NCBI GenBank assembly: GCA_016744415.1
Contig: JADGEL010000003.1
Location: 1-64,000, forward strand
Source of the DNA: Flavobacteriaceae bacterium
Lineage (GTDB): Bacteria > Bacteroidota > Bacteroidia > Flavobacteriales > Flavobacteriaceae
Length of the DNA: 64,000 nucleotides
Reading direction: 5' to 3'
The translations under genes were made by a program, and so were the position numbers. How positions within the stretch are numbered: position 1 is the stretch's first letter; every line of letters starts with the position of its first letter. The notes under the pieces were generated by a model. The model ran no database searches, was not told where the DNA came from, and saw only the letters and a list, made by a program, of their open reading frames with translations. Shown here in pieces: positions 61,618-64,000 of the stretch.

Positions 61618-64000
61618 ATGAAACAAAAATTACGATTATCATTTTTTCTTGCTGTTTTTATGGTTGTAGCAAGTTTTGCTCAAGTTACAACTTCAAAAAT
61701 TCAGGGAATAGTAAATGACGAAAACAACGAAGGTCTGTTTGGCGCAAACGTTATTGCAACGCACGAGCCAACTGGTACTGTCTCAGGAACAATGACCCTA
61801 GACGGCGGTAGATTTAACTTGCCTAACTTGCGTATTGGTGGTCCTTATACCATCAGTATCAGTTTTGTTGGTTATCAAACAATGGAATATACAGATGTAT
61901 ATTTAGACTTAGGTTCGGCATTTGATCTTAATGTTCAAATGGTGAGTGATAGTCAACAATTAGAAGAAGTTGTAATTACTTCAGTTAAAAGTTCTACATT
62001 TAATAATAGTAGAACTGGTGCTGAAACAAGTGTAGGAAAACGAGAATTGACTCAGTTGCCTACAATTTCTAGATCCGCAGCTGATTTTACACGATTAGAC
62101 CCAACAGCATCTGGTGGTTCTTTTGGTGGAGCAAACGATCAGTTTAACAACTTTACCTTAGATGGTTCTATTTTTAACAATCCTTTTGGGCTAGATGCTG
62201 CAACTCCTGGAGGGCAAACTGATGCCCAACCAGTTTCATTAGACGCAATTGAACAAATTTCAGTTTCTAGAGCGCCGTATGATGTTAGCCTATCTGGATT
62301 TACAGGAGCTTCTGTAAATGCTGTTACTAAAAGTGGAACGAATAAAATTTCAGGAACTGTTTATGGATATTTCAGAAATGAAGACTTAACAGGAGGTAAA
62401 GTAAAAGGAGATGATATTTTTGTTCCTAAGTTAGAACAAACACAATATGGTGTGAGTGTTGGTGGACCAATCATCAAAAATAAATTGTTCTTCTTTGCCA
62501 ATTTTGAAAAAGATGAGCGTACAGATTTAGGCCAAACTTGGGCACCAAATACTGGTACTGGGGCTATCAATGAATCTAGAGTTTTAGAATCTGATTTATT
62601 ATCAGTTCAAAATATACTAAGTCAAGTAAGTATTGGAGGAGGAGAGTTTTATAACCCAGGTTTAATAGAAGGGTACACCCACGACTCAAACTCTACCAAA
62701 GGGCTTTTTAAACTAGATTGGAATGTAAACGAGAATCATCGTTTAGCATTTATCTATAATTTCTTGGATGCATCTAAAGATAAAAACGCACACCCAACAG
62801 CATTAGGGTTTAGAGGGCCAAATTCTCAAATTTTACAATTCGAAAATGCAGGATACCAAATCAATAATAAAATAAATTCATTTTTAGTAGAATTGAATTC
62901 AACTTTTGCTGATAACGTAACTAATAAATTTCAAGTTGGATGGACACATTTTGAAGATTTTAGAACACCAAAATCTAGTCCAGCTCCAACAATTACTTTG
63001 TTAGATGAAAATGGAGCATCAAACTATATTATTGCTGGTCACGAACCATTTTCTATCAATAATACTTTAGATCAAAAAGTATTTCAGTTTTCTAATAATT
63101 TAAATATAAGCACTGGAGACCATAATTTAACATTTGGTATTTCTTTCGAAAAATTCCAATTTGATAATTCATTTAACTTAGGTTCTTATGGAGCACAAGG
63201 AGTGTTTTTCCCTACTGGGACAATCAATGATTTTAGAAATTTAGATGCTGCAGGTGAAGCTGCATTAGTTGCAACCTACCAAGGTTATTTTGACGGTGCA
63301 ATTGCAGCAAATAGCTCATTAGCAGCAAATGGAGAAGGCAACCCAGGAGGTTGGGCATTAGCAGAAACAAATGTTGGGCAAATGGCATTTTATATGCAAG
63401 ATGAATGGAGTGTAAATGATAATTTAAAGATAACAGCAGGGGTTCGTTTTGACAAACCATTGTTCTTTGATTCAAGTCAAAAAGCACAAGAAGTAATAGA
63501 CCGTTCTTGTTGCTATGTTCCTTCGATTCCTTATACAGACCCTGCTAATGGTGAAACTGTATTTTTTGATTCAACACAAATGCCAAATAGTGATGTTATT
63601 ATTTCGCCAAGAGTTGGATTTAACTGGGATGTTAAAGGGGATAAAACAAACCAATTACGTGGAGGTACAGGAATCTTTACTGGCCGTTTCCCATTTGTAT
63701 GGTTAGGAAATCAAATTGGGAATCCAAATGTTTTCTTTTACAATGTAGTAGATCCAGACTTTAAATTTCCAACAGTTTGGAGAACTAGTTTAGGATTTGA
63801 TAAGAAATTAGAAAGCGGTTTAGTTTTAACAGCTGATTTATCTTATACAAAAGATATCAATGGAGCACATGTTCAAAATTGGGGATTAAGTGCCCCATCA
63901 GGAACATTAAGTGGAGCAGGTGATAATAGAGAAATATATTTACCAAGTGATGTTGGTAATGCTGCTTATGTATTTACAAATTCTGATAAAGGTTGGGCAT
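61618..64000 (+). CDS. TonB-dependent receptor, Oar-like (truncated by the window)
   Basis: Open from ATG 61618 to the last base (794 codons) without a stop. Signal peptide (about 1-22), then a carboxypeptidase-like regulatory domain (KIQGIVNDENNEGLFGANV to about residue 105) with QQLEEVVITS as link. The plug domain holds SIFNNPFGLD and GFTGASVNAVTKSGTNKISG. Beta-strands of the barrel follow. Of the Oar/OmpA-related TonB-dependent group in Bacteroidota, which take up large or unknown substrates across the outer membrane. The C-terminal barrel lies beyond the window. Confidence 0.92.
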   Translation, partial: MKQKLRLSFFLAVFMVVASFAQVTTSKIQGIVNDENNEGLFGANVIATHEPTGTVSGTMTLDGGRFNLPNLRIGGPYTISISFVGYQTMEYTDVYLDLGSAFDLNVQMVSDSQQLEEVVITSVKSSTFNNSRTGAETSVGKRELTQLPTISRSAADFTRLDPTASGGSFGGANDQFNNFTLDGSIFNNPFGLDAATPGGQTDAQPVSLDAIEQISVSRAPYDVSLSGFTGASVNAVTKSGTNKISGTVYGYFRNEDLTGGKVKGDDIFVPKLEQTQYGVSVGGPIIKNKLFFFANFEKDERTDLGQTWAPNTGTGAINESRVLESDLLSVQNILSQVSIGGGEFYNPGLIEGYTHDSNSTKGLFKLDWNVNENHRLAFIYNFLDASKDKNAHPTALGFRGPNSQILQFENAGYQINNKINSFLVELNSTFADNVTNKFQVGWTHFEDFRTPKSSPAPTITLLDENGASNYIIAGHEPFSINNTLDQKVFQFSNNLNISTGDHNLTFGISFEKFQFDNSFNLGSYGAQGVFFPTGTINDFRNLDAAGEAALVATYQGYFDGAIAANSSLAANGEGNPGGWALAETNVGQMAFYMQDEWSVNDNLKITAGVRFDKPLFFDSSQKAQEVIDRSCCYVPSIPYTDPANGETVFFDSTQMPNSDVIISPRVGFNWDVKGDKTNQLRGGTGIFTGRFPFVWLGNQIGNPNVFFYNVVDPDFKFPTVWRTSLGFDKKLESGLVLTADLSYTKDINGAHVQNWGLSAPSGTLSGAGDNREIYLPSDVGNAAYVFTNSDKGWA

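Overview
The window is AT-rich DNA from a member of the Flavobacteriaceae (Bacteroidota). The evidence for this is a type IX secretion protein (PorQ) beside cmk, a T9SS sorting domain, -7 promoter boxes of the TAnnTTTG type, start codons without Shine-Dalgarno sequences, TonB-dependent and OmpA-type outer-membrane proteins, and above all a complete-looking flexirubin / dialkylresorcinol (DAR) aryl-polyene pigment locus. No transposase, integrase, CRISPR array or tRNA was recognised.

Layout. 1-101: end of a 5S rRNA and the rRNA operon terminator. 230-6060: a TPR sensor kinase and LytTR response regulator, then two exported proteins; a 21-bp-spaced direct repeat sits just upstream of the first, as expected for a LytTR operator. 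6236-11871: housekeeping and conserved genes (porQ, cmk, queE, a HerA-like ATPase, a cupin), with a small lipoprotein gene wedged behind queE and flanked by copies of the queE 3' end. 11868-49142: the pigment locus. 49139-57998: folD, a three-gene sugar/lipid glycosylation cassette, ffh, a LysE exporter and HMG-CoA lyase. 56814-60173: ackA and pta. 60392-61501: rpsF-rpsR-rplI. 61618 to the end: a truncated TonB-dependent receptor.

How the pigment locus should work (family knowledge plus context). Tyrosine ammonia-lyase makes 4-coumarate and an AMP-forming ligase activates it. Ketosynthases, an ACP pair, a FabG-type reductase and hotdog dehydratases extend it to an aryl polyene. DarB and DarA build and aromatise the dialkylresorcinol. 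A flavin-dependent halogenase-like enzyme and a methyltransferase decorate the rings. Acyltransferases (LpxL-like, PlsC-like, BtrH-like, C45) may join the two halves. An ABC exporter, an MMPL-PlsC fusion, a LolA-like carrier and lipoproteins move the product to the outer membrane. The locus is interrupted by a WG-repeat protein, an M23 peptidase with a modular exported architecture, and a small exported protein.

The most unusual signal is a family of ~86-89 nt leader elements lying directly against the start codons of three unrelated genes: darA (21345-21433), an unknown gene at 37433 where the element is triplicated in tandem (37166-37432), and ackA (57999-58084, minus strand). All begin with an ATGAA(A/C)CGA motif, contain a GCATG-type outer stem that shows A-U / G-U exchange, a variable inner hairpin, and a conserved tail running into the gene's own ATG. 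I do not recognise it as a named riboswitch or leader, and it is the best candidate here for something undescribed.
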